Shown: positions 1-8,153 of the stretch, in pieces
Numbering within the stretch: the stretch's first letter is position 1
How the letters are laid out: each line of letters opens with the position of its first letter
DNA from: Candidatus Methanosuratincola subterraneus
GTDB lineage: Archaea > Thermoproteota > Methanomethylicia > Methanomethylicales > Methanomethylicaceae
Length of the DNA: 64,000 nt
NCBI GenBank assembly: GCA_004028775.1
Contig: RXGA01000002.1
Coordinates: 248,001-312,000, forward strand
Direction: 5' to 3'
Program-made: the position numbers and the translations under genes
Notes under the pieces: generated by a model
Told to the model about the DNA's origin: nothing
What the model saw: the letters and a program-made list of their open reading frames with translations, nothing else
Databases searched by the model: none

Positions 1-663
1 CGTGGCTTTCACGCTCGCCGGGCGCTTGGTAAGGACTACGATATCCTGCCCTAGGAAGACGGCCTCGTCGACATTATGGGTTATGAAGATCACAGTCTTG
101 TTAAACCTCGACCAGACGCCGAGTAGTTCTTTTTGGAGTATTTGTCTGGTCTGTGCGTCAAGATCTGCGAATGGCTCGTCCATGAGTATTATCTCAGGAT
201 CCACAGCCATTGCCCTGGCGATCGCAACGCGCTTCTTCATGCCGCCAGAGATCTGGTGAGGGTAGTAGTCCTCGAACCCCCTCAGACCTACCATTGTAAT
301 GAACTCTCTGGCGATTGAATCAGTATTGCCTTTGTTACGTGTTACTTCCAAGCCGAATTTCACGTTGTCGAGTACCGTCTTCCATGGCAGCAGCGAGTCT
401 TCTTGAAATATGACCCCGAAGCGGTTCTTCTTTGGGTCTGGGGGATTCCCTTTGACAAGCACCTTTCCGCTCGTCGGCTGCAGGAGCCCGCACATCATTC
501 TCAGCAACGTAGTCTTGCCGCAGCCGGATGGACCGACGACGCAAACGAACTTACCTTCGTCAACGCTGAGGGTGATGTCGCTTATCACCTCAATCGTCTC
601 TTTTCCGGACTCGAAGGACTTTCCAACCGATCTTAGCTCTATTGCAGTTACCAAAGTGATCAC
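1..663 (-). CDS. ABC transporter ATP-binding protein, SsuB/TauB/NrtD type (partial, C-terminus beyond window)
   Basis: ATPase of an importer in the nitrate/sulfonate/taurine family; it powers the permease encoded just upstream. The reverse-strand frame shows Walker A (GPSGCGKTT), a Q-loop (FQEDSLLPW), the ABC signature (ISGGMKKRVAIARA), Walker B (EIILMDEPF) and the H-loop (FITHNVDEA). The frame is still open at base 1, so roughly the last 30-40 residues are missing. The start is either GTG at 663, directly after the permease stop, or TTG at 654, which has GGTGATC a few bases upstream; I favour TTG on ribosome-site grounds. Operon order is substrate-binding protein, permease, ATPase. The sequence does not fix the substrate. 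Confidence 0.9.
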   Translation of the reverse strand, partial: MITLVTAIELRSVGKSFESGKETIEVISDITLSVDEGKFVCVVGPSGCGKTTLLRMMCGLLQPTSGKVLVKGNPPDPKKNRFGVIFQEDSLLPWKTVLDNVKFGLEVTRNKGNTDSIAREFITMVGLRGFEDYYPHQISGGMKKRVAIARAMAVDPEIILMDEPFADLDAQTRQILQKELLGVWSRFNKTVIFITHNVDEAVFLGQDIVVLTKRPASVKAT

Positions 664-1455
664 CTATGCCTTTACTTCGACTCTCCACTTGAAGAGCCGC
701 TTCTCGACAGTCAGGATGCCATAGTTGAGCACAAGACCGATTATACCGATGGCTATCATCCCGACTATTACCACATCTATCTGTAGTAGGTTTGCGTACT
801 TGATTATAAGCCGCCCCAGCCCCTCAGGATCTCCTCCGATCATTTCAGCCGCCACTATGCACATCCACCCCACCCCTAGGCCAACCCTCAGCCCGCTCAT
901 TATCTCCGGGAGTGCACTGGGGAAGACTATTCTGGACGTGATCGTGCTGCTGTCTGCGCCGAATGTCTTCGCCATGTCCACGAGGACTGGTGATGTCCGC
1001 TTCACTCCAGCTATGGTGTTTAGGAGTATGGGGAAGAAGGCACCTATCCAGATCAGGAAGATGTAGCGCCACAAGCCGCTGAGTAGTATGATTGAGAGCG
1101 GGATCCAGGCGATGGGCGGTATGAATCGTATGGGCTCAATAATCGGTGTGGATAGGCTTCTCACCGAAGACTTCAGCCCCATGAAGACTCCGAGCGGAAT
1201 TGCAGTGAGCCCTGCGAAGCCAAAGCCAAGCGCCACCCTGTAGATGCTCGTTAATGAGTGTGAGGGCAGGGTGTACCCGTCAATGTCACCCGTCGTGGAG
1301 ATCCTTCCAAATGCCTGAAGGACTTCGTAAGGCCCCGGAAGGAATGGCGAATTGAGCGACCATGCAATCAGCTGCCATATGAAAAAGAATACTGTCAGGG
1401 AGAGAACCCCTAGCAGAATCCCCTTGACCTGATCGATGCGCTCCATCCAAATCAC
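664..1455 (-). CDS. ABC transporter permease, SsuC/TauC type (BPD_transp_1)
   Basis: Inner-membrane permease of the same importer, 263 residues, the usual length for the SsuC/TauC/ThiX family. About six hydrophobic helices are visible, the first at roughly residues 13-33 (VLSLTVFFFIWQLIAW). The EAA loop that contacts the ATPase lies near residues 165-200 (AKTFGADSSTITSRIVFPSALPEI spans it). It sits 6 bases after the binding-protein stop and abuts the ATPase gene, so the three genes are one transcription unit. Sulfonate, taurine, nitrate or a thiamine precursor are all possible substrates for the family. Confidence 0.9.
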   Translation of the reverse strand: MIWMERIDQVKGILLGVLSLTVFFFIWQLIAWSLNSPFLPGPYEVLQAFGRISTTGDIDGYTLPSHSLTSIYRVALGFGFAGLTAIPLGVFMGLKSSVRSLSTPIIEPIRFIPPIAWIPLSIILLSGLWRYIFLIWIGAFFPILLNTIAGVKRTSPVLVDMAKTFGADSSTITSRIVFPSALPEIMSGLRVGLGVGWMCIVAAEMIGGDPEGLGRLIIKYANLLQIDVVIVGMIAIGIIGLVLNYGILTVEKRLFKWRVEVKA

Positions 1456-1461
1456 TCTTCA

Positions 1462-2430
1462 TTAGATGAAGCGCGTGTCTATAAATGCATTTATGAATGC
1501 GTCGACCTGATCGTGCGAGACAGTAGTCACAACGCCCAAGTCTATCATCGAGTGAAGGAAAGTCTTCATGCTCTCCGGGTCAGGGGTCGAAGTGTAGACT
1601 ATATGGGATAGTGCAAGCGTTATGATTTCTGAAGAATGGCCGGTGACGTTCATCGCTATCTGCTTGGCTGATTCGGGGTTGTTGGCGATGTACTGATTCG
1701 CCATTTTATGCACCTGAGCGAACTTCTGAACGACGTCCTGGTGCGCTTCAAGGTACTTGTTCGAGACGACCAGCACGCAGCACTGGTGGTTGGGGAAGAG
1801 ATCGTGTGACGTCAGGAGCACATGGGCTCCAGATTGGACGGTGGCGATTGAAGGGGCAGGCTCCCAGCCAATGAATCCGTCAATTGTACCCTTGCTGAAT
1901 TCGAGGGGCAGCGTAGCAATCGACATCGGGCTCTTAGTGACGGTGATGTTCCTCTCCCTGAGGAAGATGCTGAGCATTATGTCCTGTATGGTTCCCGTCC
2001 CCGGCGTCCCAATGTTCTTGCCGCTCAGTTCTTCAGGAGTATCTATGCCCTCCCTTGTGACTATGGCAGAGCCTTCAAGGTTGACTGAGGCTATGACCAC
2101 TGGTAGGTGAGATTTTGCATCGGTGAGCGCCTTTGCCCTGGCAGATATTGCAGGGGGTGCGCCGACGTAAGCGAAATCGAGCTCTCCTGACAGGAACGCC
2201 TGCATCAGAGTGGGGCCGTTCACGTATTCCTTCAGCTGTATCTTCAATCCGTACTGCTCGAAGTAGCCCTGGTTCATCGCTACGAAGAGCGCCAAGTGGT
2301 GCAGATCTCCTGTCAGATGACCTATCCTTACGGTTTCGGCCTCTCTCGGGAAGATTACGCCTGATAAGTAAAGACCGCCGATGATTACAATGAGGGCAAC
2401 TGCAGATACAATAAGGATTTTATTTACCAT
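1462..2430 (-). CDS. ABC transporter substrate-binding protein, NMT1/SsuA-like
   Basis: Extracellular solute receptor, about 322 residues. One N-terminal hydrophobic segment (residues about 5-24) is followed directly by the periplasmic-binding fold, so it is probably a membrane-anchored receptor rather than a released one. Typical features of the NMT1/SsuA group are visible: RIGHLTGDLHHLALFVAMNQGYF near the N-terminus, then GELDFAYVGAPP, then GTPGTGTIQDIML in the ligand cleft region. I chose ATG at 2430 because GGGTG precedes it; an in-frame GTG lies at 2439. First gene of the operon, with a clear promoter upstream. Confidence 0.87.
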   Translation of the reverse strand: MVNKILIVSAVALIVIIGGLYLSGVIFPREAETVRIGHLTGDLHHLALFVAMNQGYFEQYGLKIQLKEYVNGPTLMQAFLSGELDFAYVGAPPAISARAKALTDAKSHLPVVIASVNLEGSAIVTREGIDTPEELSGKNIGTPGTGTIQDIMLSIFLRERNITVTKSPMSIATLPLEFSKGTIDGFIGWEPAPSIATVQSGAHVLLTSHDLFPNHQCCVLVVSNKYLEAHQDVVQKFAQVHKMANQYIANNPESAKQIAMNVTGHSSEIITLALSHIVYTSTPDPESMKTFLHSMIDLGVVTTVSHDQVDAFINAFIDTRFI

Positions 2431-2460
2431 GTTTTGCACCCAAAAACTACCTCTTTTTGG

Positions 2461-2486
2461 TTAAATATATGCTTTTTGTGTACAAT
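2461..2486 (-). promoter_or_regulatory. Promoter of the ABC importer operon with a TTGT-N2-ACAA element
   Basis: On the minus strand a TATA box (GCATATATTTAA, 2461-2472) lies about 30-40 bases ahead of the binding-protein start. Immediately upstream of it, at 2476-2486, is TTGTGTACAAT, a short inverted repeat (TTGT/ACAA) placed over the BRE position. The same 11 bases recur upstream of the S-layer gene at 28449-28459. A regulator-binding role is inference. Confidence 0.55.
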
Positions 2487-2563
2487 TGGGTGATAAAACT
2501 TCATTGAACATCCTTGAAATGGCACAAATACCACGAACATGATGCTGAGAACGTGATAAAAAC

Positions 2564-3205
2564 TCACTGTATGCCCTTGAGGAAGAGGAAGACCGCGAGG
2601 GCGCTCATTTCGGCTGAGTCGGCGTCATGGGCGAAGGTAGCAATGACATGGTCACCTTCTTGAAGCCTAAACCTATTCATTAGTTCATAATGCATGGAAG
2701 GGCTGGTCTGCGAAAGGTCGTCCGTGATGGAAGGCACGACGATCCTTCCTCCAGAAAAGTTGAAGACGATCGCCCCTTCTGCACCCCATTTGATCGCAAC
2801 ATCTCTGAGCTTCAGTACGGAGTGCGCTGAAATGTCAAGGCTTATCTGGATTGCATATGACGGGTATCCAACACCCATTCCGCTGAGGTCAACCTTGCAC
2901 GAAGAGACCATCCCCTTCTTGACCTTCCCGAGTACTTCGCGCCCAATGGAGGTCAGGGCACACCCCCCGATGCTGTCGATGCTTATAAGAGACTGCTGCT
3001 GGAGGCGCTTTATTATTGTCCTGACCGAGCCCTCCCCTATCCCGAGAACCCTAGACAGCATCACTCTACCGACCGACTTCGAGGATTCGATGACTATCAA
3101 TGCCTTGATCACATGGACAGCCGTGTATGCAGCAGCAGGACCCTTCGGCTGCACGTTTTTGGATAGCGACTGAACGAAGGTGCTGTAAGGGTCAGACATG
3201 ATCAA
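2564..3205 (-). CDS. DUF4443-like winged-helix transcriptional regulator
   Basis: Protein of 213 residues. The N-terminal 90 residues look like a winged helix: SVGRVMLSRVLGIGEGSVRTIIKRLQ is a classic helix-turn-helix, followed by a wing (LISIDSIGGCALTSIGREVL). The C-terminal 110 residues form a predicted alpha/beta sensor domain (GAEGAIVFNFSGGRIVVPS) as in the archaeal DUF4443 group. It lies 124 bases upstream of the ABC importer operon in the same orientation, so it is a candidate regulator of that importer; this is inferred from position. GTG/ATG starts at 3205 and 3199 are both possible. No cofactor motif is evident. Confidence 0.6.
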   Translation of the reverse strand: MIMSDPYSTFVQSLSKNVQPKGPAAAYTAVHVIKALIVIESSKSVGRVMLSRVLGIGEGSVRTIIKRLQQQSLISIDSIGGCALTSIGREVLGKVKKGMVSSCKVDLSGMGVGYPSYAIQISLDISAHSVLKLRDVAIKWGAEGAIVFNFSGGRIVVPSITDDLSQTSPSMHYELMNRFRLQEGDHVIATFAHDADSAEMSALAVFLFLKGIQ

Positions 3206-3357
3206 TAGTATAGGTAGGATGCAATAATACCGTTTCGGTTTTTCATGACGCAGTATCGCAGAGTCCGTCCTGGCGCTTTTACGTGGAGAGCGGTTGTTCT
3301 GGACGTCTTTGAGGGGGGCGGCGTGTTCTGCCCATCGCCAGGTCGACGCGGAGACCC

Positions 3358-3377
3358 TGCTCTATTTTTATAGAGCA
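3358..3377 (+). promoter_or_regulatory. TATA box inside a perfect 7-bp dyad
   Basis: TGCTCTA and TAGAGCA flank a six-base T-rich centre, making a 20-base dyad. The centre contains TTTTTATA, at the right distance (about 40 bases) from the 3410 start to be the TATA box of the DUF2124/carbonic anhydrase unit. A dyad over a TATA box is a common repressor-site arrangement; the binding protein is unknown. Confidence 0.45.
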
Positions 3378-3409
3378 TCGGGCTCTACTATTATAAAGGA
3401 GATTTTGGG

Positions 3410-3892
3410 GTGTTGTTATTGGAGAGCAAGGTTGAGGTTAAAGGGCTTTCAGGCTTAAGCAAGAGCTTCCGTGCAGCGGTCGAGAGCATAGGCAAAGAGG
3501 GTGACATGCTGTTTGTGGGCTCGCCATTCACATGCCTACCCTTTGCAGAGTTCCTGTCTTACGGCATAAGGGATTTTCCTCTGAAGCCATTCTTTATGCC
3601 CTCATCAGAGGCGAGCAAAATAAGGGAGATTGTGAAGGACGAAGGGTATGGATACCAGCTCGGCAAGCTGAAGGCGGGGACTGACTACCGCATAGTGACT
3701 CTACTTGGCGGGCTTGCGATCCCGAAGTACGGGGTTCCGCCTAAAGTCCTGAAGGAGGCGATCGACAGCCTGCCTGGCAAAAAGGACAAGGTTGCGGTGT
3801 GCTTCCAAGGGTCGCTCAGGAGCCCTGAATGGACAAACACCTTCCAGTTCAAATACTTAATAGATACGGACCTAACCGTAGCTATGGAGTAG
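3410..3892 (+). CDS. DUF2124-family protein
   Basis: Protein of 160 residues resembling the DUF2124 family, which is known mainly from methanogens and other archaea and has no established function. Visible features are an N-terminal region with GDMLFVGSPFTCLPFAEF, a central YQLGKLKAGTDYRIVTLLGGLAIPKYG block, and no signal peptide or membrane helix, so it is probably cytosolic. The GTG start at 3410 gives MLLLESK; a TTG at 3419 is an alternative. The next gene, a gamma carbonic anhydrase-like protein, starts 6 bases after its stop, so the two are probably co-transcribed. Confidence 0.65.
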   Translation: MLLLESKVEVKGLSGLSKSFRAAVESIGKEGDMLFVGSPFTCLPFAEFLSYGIRDFPLKPFFMPSSEASKIREIVKDEGYGYQLGKLKAGTDYRIVTLLGGLAIPKYGVPPKVLKEAIDSLPGKKDKVAVCFQGSLRSPEWTNTFQFKYLIDTDLTVAME

Positions 3893-3898
3893 GTAGAA

Positions 3899-4414
3899 AT
3901 GATAAGAGAGCTTCAAGGCATCAGGCCGCAGATCGATCCCAAGGCATTCGTCCACGAGGATGCAGTGGTGATTGGTGACGTGATAATTGAAGAGGGGGCA
4001 AATGTATGGCCCTGCGCAGTGCTCAGGGGAGACATTGAACGCATTATAATCAAGAGCGGCGCAAGCATACAGGACGGCGCGGTCCTCCACACGGACAAAG
4101 GTTATCCCACAAATGTAGGCAAGGGGACAGTGATAGGGCACGGCTGCATCATCCACGGTTGCAGGATAGGCAACAACACGCTTGTGGGGATGGGTGCCAT
4201 CATATTGACTGGTGCAGAAATAGGCGACGACTGCGTGATAGGGGCCGGCGCACTCATACCCGAAGGCAAGACAGTCCCGTCAGGCAGCGTCATGATGGGG
4301 CTGCCTGCGAAGAACGTTAGGAGCATAGAGGAGAGGGACAAGGAGAGGATCAGAGAGACGGCCGGGGCGTATCACGAACTGGTGAGGAAGTACAGAAGTG
4401 CGCCGCCTGAATGA
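3899..4414 (+). CDS. Gamma-class carbonic anhydrase-like protein (CamH/YrdA type)
   Basis: Left-handed beta-helix hexapeptide-repeat protein of 171 residues. The active-site signature of the gamma carbonic anhydrases is present: the RGD triplet with a following Gln (CAVLRGDIERI, SIQDGAVLHTD) and the three zinc-ligand histidines, one in VLHTD and two in GHGCIIHGC. It has no signal peptide and lacks the acidic loop of Methanosarcina Cam, so it belongs with the CamH/ferripyochelin-binding-like group, whose members may hydrate CO2 or have other roles. The C-terminus is a charged helix (ERDKERIRETAGAYHELV). It follows the DUF2124 gene by 6 bases. Confidence 0.82.
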   Translation: MIRELQGIRPQIDPKAFVHEDAVVIGDVIIEEGANVWPCAVLRGDIERIIIKSGASIQDGAVLHTDKGYPTNVGKGTVIGHGCIIHGCRIGNNTLVGMGAIILTGAEIGDDCVIGAGALIPEGKTVPSGSVMMGLPAKNVRSIEERDKERIRETAGAYHELVRKYRSAPPE

Positions 4415-4422
4415 TTCCACTC

Positions 4423-4608
4423 TTATTTCTTCCAGCCCCTTTCTGCGAAGAGGATCATTGCCAGCCCCACGCAGAAGACGACTATGCTCAGGGCCTGGGG
4501 CAGCAGTGGCTGTTCCCCAAATCCGGATCGGGAAAGGTAGGTGTAAGAGAAAGCAGGCAGGAATGTCAGGATGAGGCCTATCAAGTAGAGGATGTTCCGA
4601 CTCTCCAT
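4423..4608 (-). CDS. Small two-helix membrane protein
   Basis: Unrecognised 61-residue protein. The ATG at 4608 is preceded by GGGGTGAG, a strong ribosome site, which rejects a longer reading from 4719. Two hydrophobic helices are evident (NILYLIGLILTFLPAFSYTYL and ALSIVVFCVGLAMILFAE), ending in a basic tail (RGWKK). It starts 6 bases after the stop of the 146-residue gene upstream, so the two probably form an operon. No function can be assigned. Confidence 0.6.
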   Translation of the reverse strand: MESRNILYLIGLILTFLPAFSYTYLSRSGFGEQPLLPQALSIVVFCVGLAMILFAERGWKK

Positions 4609-4613
4609 GAGGC

Positions 4614-5054
4614 TCACCCCTTCGGCGCATATATTTTGAGGTTCGGGAAGCCGGACAGCAGGTCTCTGACTAGCGAGACCGGGAGCTCGTCTAAGCTCTT
4701 GAATCCTACGACTGCGCACTTCTCGGGGTAGATATGTATGTAGTGGTCAAGGTCGAACCTGAACGTCGTCTCTTTTGGCCCGAATGTCACCTTGAATGGG
4801 ATCCTTTTTGGAATAAGGATACTTGCAGAATTAATTACAAATTCTTTCTGGGCAGCAGGGATCTTCCTAGCGGACTTCCTCACCCTGATCCCCTTTGTCT
4901 CTTCCTTGGACAGCGAAATCTTGACCACGCCCTTCGCTTCAGAGACACACACGGCTTCACCGTCATATTTGACCTCGAAGGGCTTACCCTGGTCCAAGAA
5001 TGCCTTTATCTCTCCGAGTTTTGAGGAGGCGGCGCTCTCGCTCAATCGGCTCAC
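4614..5054 (-). CDS. Conserved-looking hypothetical protein, 146 residues
   Basis: Not recognised. A short N-terminal helix (SSKLGEIKAFLDQG) precedes a mainly beta, Lys-rich region (residues about 28-80) and a C-terminal segment with KCAVVGFKSLDELPVSLVRDLL. It is soluble, with no cysteine pairs or membrane segment. It may be a two-domain nucleic-acid- or ligand-binding protein, but nothing in the sequence settles that. It is co-oriented with the small membrane protein and divergent from the por operon. Confidence 0.6.
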   Translation of the reverse strand: MSRLSESAASSKLGEIKAFLDQGKPFEVKYDGEAVCVSEAKGVVKISLSKEETKGIRVRKSARKIPAAQKEFVINSASILIPKRIPFKVTFGPKETTFRFDLDHYIHIYPEKCAVVGFKSLDELPVSLVRDLLSGFPNLKIYAPKG

Positions 5055-5150
5055 CGACGTAGGTATCAGCTCTGCCCTATTTTAAGGGTATCCTTCAAAA
5101 ATCGAAAGAAAGAAAGACCGTTACAGATTGGCAAAGAAAAGACCGTAACT

Positions 5151-5195
5151 GTTAAAAATAATGGTAGGTTACTGACTATCCATATTCAGGAGTGC
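5151..5195 (+). promoter_or_regulatory. por operon promoter and ribosome site
   Basis: TATA-like GTTAAAAATAA at 5151-5161 lies about 45 bases before the porG ATG. CAGGAGTGC at 5187-5195 is the ribosome-binding site that fixes the start at 5203. Confidence 0.5.
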
Positions 5196-5202
5196 TTATA
5201 GA

Positions 5203-5766
5203 ATGCTCGAGATCAGGTGGCACGGCAGGGGCGGACAGGGGGCCGTCACGGCAGCAGAGATCCTTGCGACGAGCGCGATAAAAGAAGGCAAATACGCGCA
5301 AGCGTTTGCGGCATTCGGTCCGGAGAGGAGGGGGGCACCCGTCCAGGCCTTCACAAGGATAAGCGATAAGGAGATCCTCACCAGATGCCAGATCTATGAG
5401 CCCGACATAATCGTCGTACTCGACAAGAACCTCTGTACGATGGAGGGCGTGGGGGACGGGCTTAAGGATGGCGGCGCGGTGGTTCTAAACACCGATGGAA
5501 AAGCTGAGGACTACCTCTACGTCTTCAAGAAAGCTGGGAAGGTCGCAACTGTTGACGCGACCGAGATCGCCCTGAAGGAGCTGGGGACCCCCATAACAAA
5601 CACGGCGATCCTGGGAGCCCTGGTCAGGGTCACGGGGATAGTCAGCCTCGAGACCCTCGAGGAGATCATAAAACAGAGGTTCAGACAGCATGCCGAAAAG
5701 AACATCAGCGCAGTGAGGAGGGCATTCCAGGAGACTGCGCTGCTTGAGACAGGTGAGAGAAGATGA
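5203..5766 (+). CDS. porG: Pyruvate:ferredoxin oxidoreductase gamma subunit
   Basis: Gamma subunit of the four-subunit oxoacid:ferredoxin oxidoreductase that converts pyruvate and CoA to acetyl-CoA, CO2 and reduced ferredoxin. Length 187 is normal. Family signatures are WHGRGGQGAVTAAEIL at the N-terminus and AFGPERRGAPVQAF near residue 45. First gene of a tightly packed operon; its stop overlaps the porD start (ATGA). The four-gene G-D-A-B architecture with a separate ferredoxin subunit is characteristic of archaeal Por or Vor; pyruvate is the likeliest substrate but 2-oxoisovalerate cannot be excluded. Confidence 0.9.
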   Translation: MLEIRWHGRGGQGAVTAAEILATSAIKEGKYAQAFAAFGPERRGAPVQAFTRISDKEILTRCQIYEPDIIVVLDKNLCTMEGVGDGLKDGGAVVLNTDGKAEDYLYVFKKAGKVATVDATEIALKELGTPITNTAILGALVRVTGIVSLETLEEIIKQRFRQHAEKNISAVRRAFQETALLETGERR

Positions 5767-6059
5767 AGTGCGTAAAAACAACGCTCAAAGGATGGAGGGA
5801 GATCCCGGAGGGGGGCGCGATAACAGAGCCAGGGAGCTCGGTAAACTTTGACGTGACGGCATGGAGGACTTCAAGCCCTGTAATCGATCAGGAGAAGTGC
5901 ACAAAGTGTGGGATGTGCTTCCTCTATTGCCCCGATTCAGCCATAGAGATCGACGAGACTGGGAACTACCGCGTCAACATCTCTTACTGCAAGGGGTGCG
6001 GCATCTGTGCGAAAGGGTGTGCACCCAAGGCGATAACAATGGTAAAGGAGGGGCACTGA
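5763..6059 (+). CDS. porD: Pyruvate:ferredoxin oxidoreductase delta (ferredoxin) subunit
   Basis: 98-residue two-cluster ferredoxin-like subunit that passes electrons from the catalytic core to external ferredoxin. Two CxxCxxCxxxC motifs bind two [4Fe-4S] clusters: CTKCGMCFLYCP (about residue 40) and CKGCGICAKGCAP (about 77). The first 35 residues (TTLKGWREIPEGGAI) are the usual PorD N-terminal extension. Start overlaps porG and stop overlaps porA (TGATG), indicating translational coupling. Confidence 0.92.
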   Translation: MKCVKTTLKGWREIPEGGAITEPGSSVNFDVTAWRTSSPVIDQEKCTKCGMCFLYCPDSAIEIDETGNYRVNISYCKGCGICAKGCAPKAITMVKEGH

Positions 6060-7225
6060 TGGTTAGAAGGATAGGGATCAGCGGCAACTACGCCGTCGCA
6101 TACGCGGTCAAGATGGCGGATGTCGACATGATCGCAGCGTACCCGATCACGCCGCAGACGACGATCGTAGAGAAGCTCTCTGAGTTTGTGGCTAACGGCG
6201 AGCTCGACGCGAGCTACATGAACGTCGAGTCTGAGCACTCTGCGATCAGCGCATGCGTAGGGGCTTCCCTTACAGGGGCCAGGGTCTTCACGGCAACCTC
6301 CTCGCAGGGGCTGGCGCTCATGCACGAGATACTCTTCATGGCTTCAGCGCTCAGGACGCCTATCGTAATGGCGAACGTCAACAGGGCTCTCTCGGCCCCG
6401 CTTAACATCTGGAACGACCACTCGGACGCAATGGCGCAGAGAGACGCGGGCTGGATACAGCTCTGGGTGCGGTCGGCCCAAGAGGCCTTCGATGCCACAG
6501 TCGAGTCCTTTAAGATAGCCGAGGAGACCCGCCTGCCGGTGATGGTGAACATGGACGGCTTCATCGTAAGCCACATGTACGAGCCGGTCGAGCTCCCTGA
6601 CGAGGAAGAGATCAGGAAGTTCATACCATCGAGACCGCTCGAGAACAGGGTCTCGACCAAGCGTGCCCATGCGGTCGGAGTCGTCGGTCCGCCGGAGTAC
6701 TATTATGAGATGAAGTATCAGGCGATAGACGCCATTGAAGAGAGCAGGCCGAAGATCAAGGAGATCGACAACGACTTCAACTCGAGGTTCGGCAAGAGCT
6801 ACAGCGAGATCGACACCTACGGAATAGAGGAGGCGGACGCCGCGCTCATACTGATGGGATCAATCTTCGGTTCGGCTAAGGAGGTCGCCAATGCCCTCCG
6901 CAGGGATGGGAAAAACGTGGGCGTGATATCCCTGAGAGTCTTCAGACCATTCCCCGTCCAGGAACTCAGGAGGGCTATTGAGGGGATTAGAGCGGTTGGC
7001 GTAGTGGACAGAGCGACTTCGCCAGGAGGATCCGGAAATCCGCTTTACAATGAGGTGGCGACCGCACTCTACGACATGCCGGAGAGACCAGTAATCCAAG
7101 GCTTCGTCGCCGGTCTCGGGGGCAGGGATATCAGGGAGGATGACTTCAGGCTAATGTATGACGCGACTCAAAAGGCCGCCAGAGAGGGGGCAGGGCGCTG
7201 CATATACGTGGGGTTGAGAGAATGA
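6059..7225 (+). CDS. porA: Pyruvate:ferredoxin oxidoreductase alpha subunit
   Basis: Alpha subunit of 388 residues. The true start is the ATG at 6059, overlapping the porD stop, because the family homology begins at GISGNYAVAYAVKMADVDMIAAYPITPQT; the frame stays open upstream only in the porD region. The YPITPQT block, the NVESEHSAISACVGAS block and SQGLALMHE are typical of the alpha domain that shapes the thiamine diphosphate site and contacts the substrate. The C-terminal third (from about residue 255) is the transketolase-C-like domain (LMGSIFGSAKEV, VGVVDRATSPG). Coupled to porB by an ATGA overlap. Confidence 0.93.
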   Translation: MVRRIGISGNYAVAYAVKMADVDMIAAYPITPQTTIVEKLSEFVANGELDASYMNVESEHSAISACVGASLTGARVFTATSSQGLALMHEILFMASALRTPIVMANVNRALSAPLNIWNDHSDAMAQRDAGWIQLWVRSAQEAFDATVESFKIAEETRLPVMVNMDGFIVSHMYEPVELPDEEEIRKFIPSRPLENRVSTKRAHAVGVVGPPEYYYEMKYQAIDAIEESRPKIKEIDNDFNSRFGKSYSEIDTYGIEEADAALILMGSIFGSAKEVANALRRDGKNVGVISLRVFRPFPVQELRRAIEGIRAVGVVDRATSPGGSGNPLYNEVATALYDMPERPVIQGFVAGLGGRDIREDDFRLMYDATQKAAREGAGRCIYVGLRE

Positions 7226-8148
7226 GCAAGGTCTTCAAATCTGTAAAGGACGTCCCCAGAGAGGAGCTATTGGCGCCGGGGCACAGGCTGTGCGCCGGGT
7301 GTGCCGCGGGGACGGCAGTCAGGCAGATCCTCAAGGCGTCTGGAAGGGATGTTGTTGTAGTGAGCCCAACAGGCTGCCTGGAGGTATCCACCAGCTACTT
7401 CCCACAAAGTGCATGGAGGGTGCCTTGGGTCCACGTCGCGTTTGAGAATGCTGCAGCAGTTGCGGCAGGGATCTCAAATGCGCTGAAGGTCATGAAGAGG
7501 AAGGGTAAAACCGAAGAGAAGGCAGACGTGATCGCAATAGGCGGGGACGGCGGAACCTTTGACATAGGGCTCCAGTCGCTGAGCGGAGCGCTGGAGAGGG
7601 GCGACGACATCCTGTACGTCTGCTATGACAATGAAGCCTACATGAACACGGGCATCCAGCGCAGCTCTGCCACTCCGTTCGGGGCAGCAACCACGACGTC
7701 CCCCCCAGGCAAGCGTTCGATCGGGCAGAGGACTGAGAAAAAAGACCTCGTGGGCATTGCAATGGCGCACGGTATCCCGTATGCAGCCACGGCCTGCCCC
7801 TCTTACCCCTTTGATTTGATGAACAAGGTGAGGAAGGGGCTTGATGTGGATGGTCCGGCGCTGATCCATATTCTCACCCCTTGCCCCACAGGCTGGAGGA
7901 CGGACACAAGTGATAGTATAGAACTGGGCAAACTCGCGGTTCTGACAGGCCTCTGGCCCTTGTACGAAGCGGTAAACGGAGAGGTGAGACTGACAGTTCA
8001 AGTGCCCAGAAGGGAGCCGGTCACCAAGTACCTCAAAGCACAGGGAAGGTTCAAGCACCTGGATGAGGAGACCGTAAAGAGGATACAGGAAAAAGCAGAC
8101 GGGCTCGCAAAGAAATTCGGTATGGGGCCATTAAGAGAGCAACAGTGA
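7222..8148 (+). CDS. porB: Pyruvate:ferredoxin oxidoreductase beta subunit
   Basis: 308-residue subunit that binds thiamine diphosphate and a [4Fe-4S] cluster. The cluster cysteines are in RLCAGCAAG and the later CPTGW (the CxxC plus distal Cys pattern of Por beta). The ThDP/Mg motif is GGDGGTFDIG followed by DNEAYMNTG. TGCLEVST and SSATPFGA are also family signatures. It is the last catalytic gene of the operon, and its stop overlaps the possible GTG start of the signal peptidase gene. Confidence 0.93.
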   Translation: MSKVFKSVKDVPREELLAPGHRLCAGCAAGTAVRQILKASGRDVVVVSPTGCLEVSTSYFPQSAWRVPWVHVAFENAAAVAAGISNALKVMKRKGKTEEKADVIAIGGDGGTFDIGLQSLSGALERGDDILYVCYDNEAYMNTGIQRSSATPFGAATTTSPPGKRSIGQRTEKKDLVGIAMAHGIPYAATACPSYPFDLMNKVRKGLDVDGPALIHILTPCPTGWRTDTSDSIELGKLAVLTGLWPLYEAVNGEVRLTVQVPRREPVTKYLKAQGRFKHLDEETVKRIQEKADGLAKKFGMGPLREQQ

Positions 8149-8153
8149 TCTCA

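Noticed and set aside
4609-4719. Upstream extension of the small membrane protein
   Set aside because: The extension overlaps another gene and lacks a ribosome site; GGGGTGAG marks the internal ATG at 4608.
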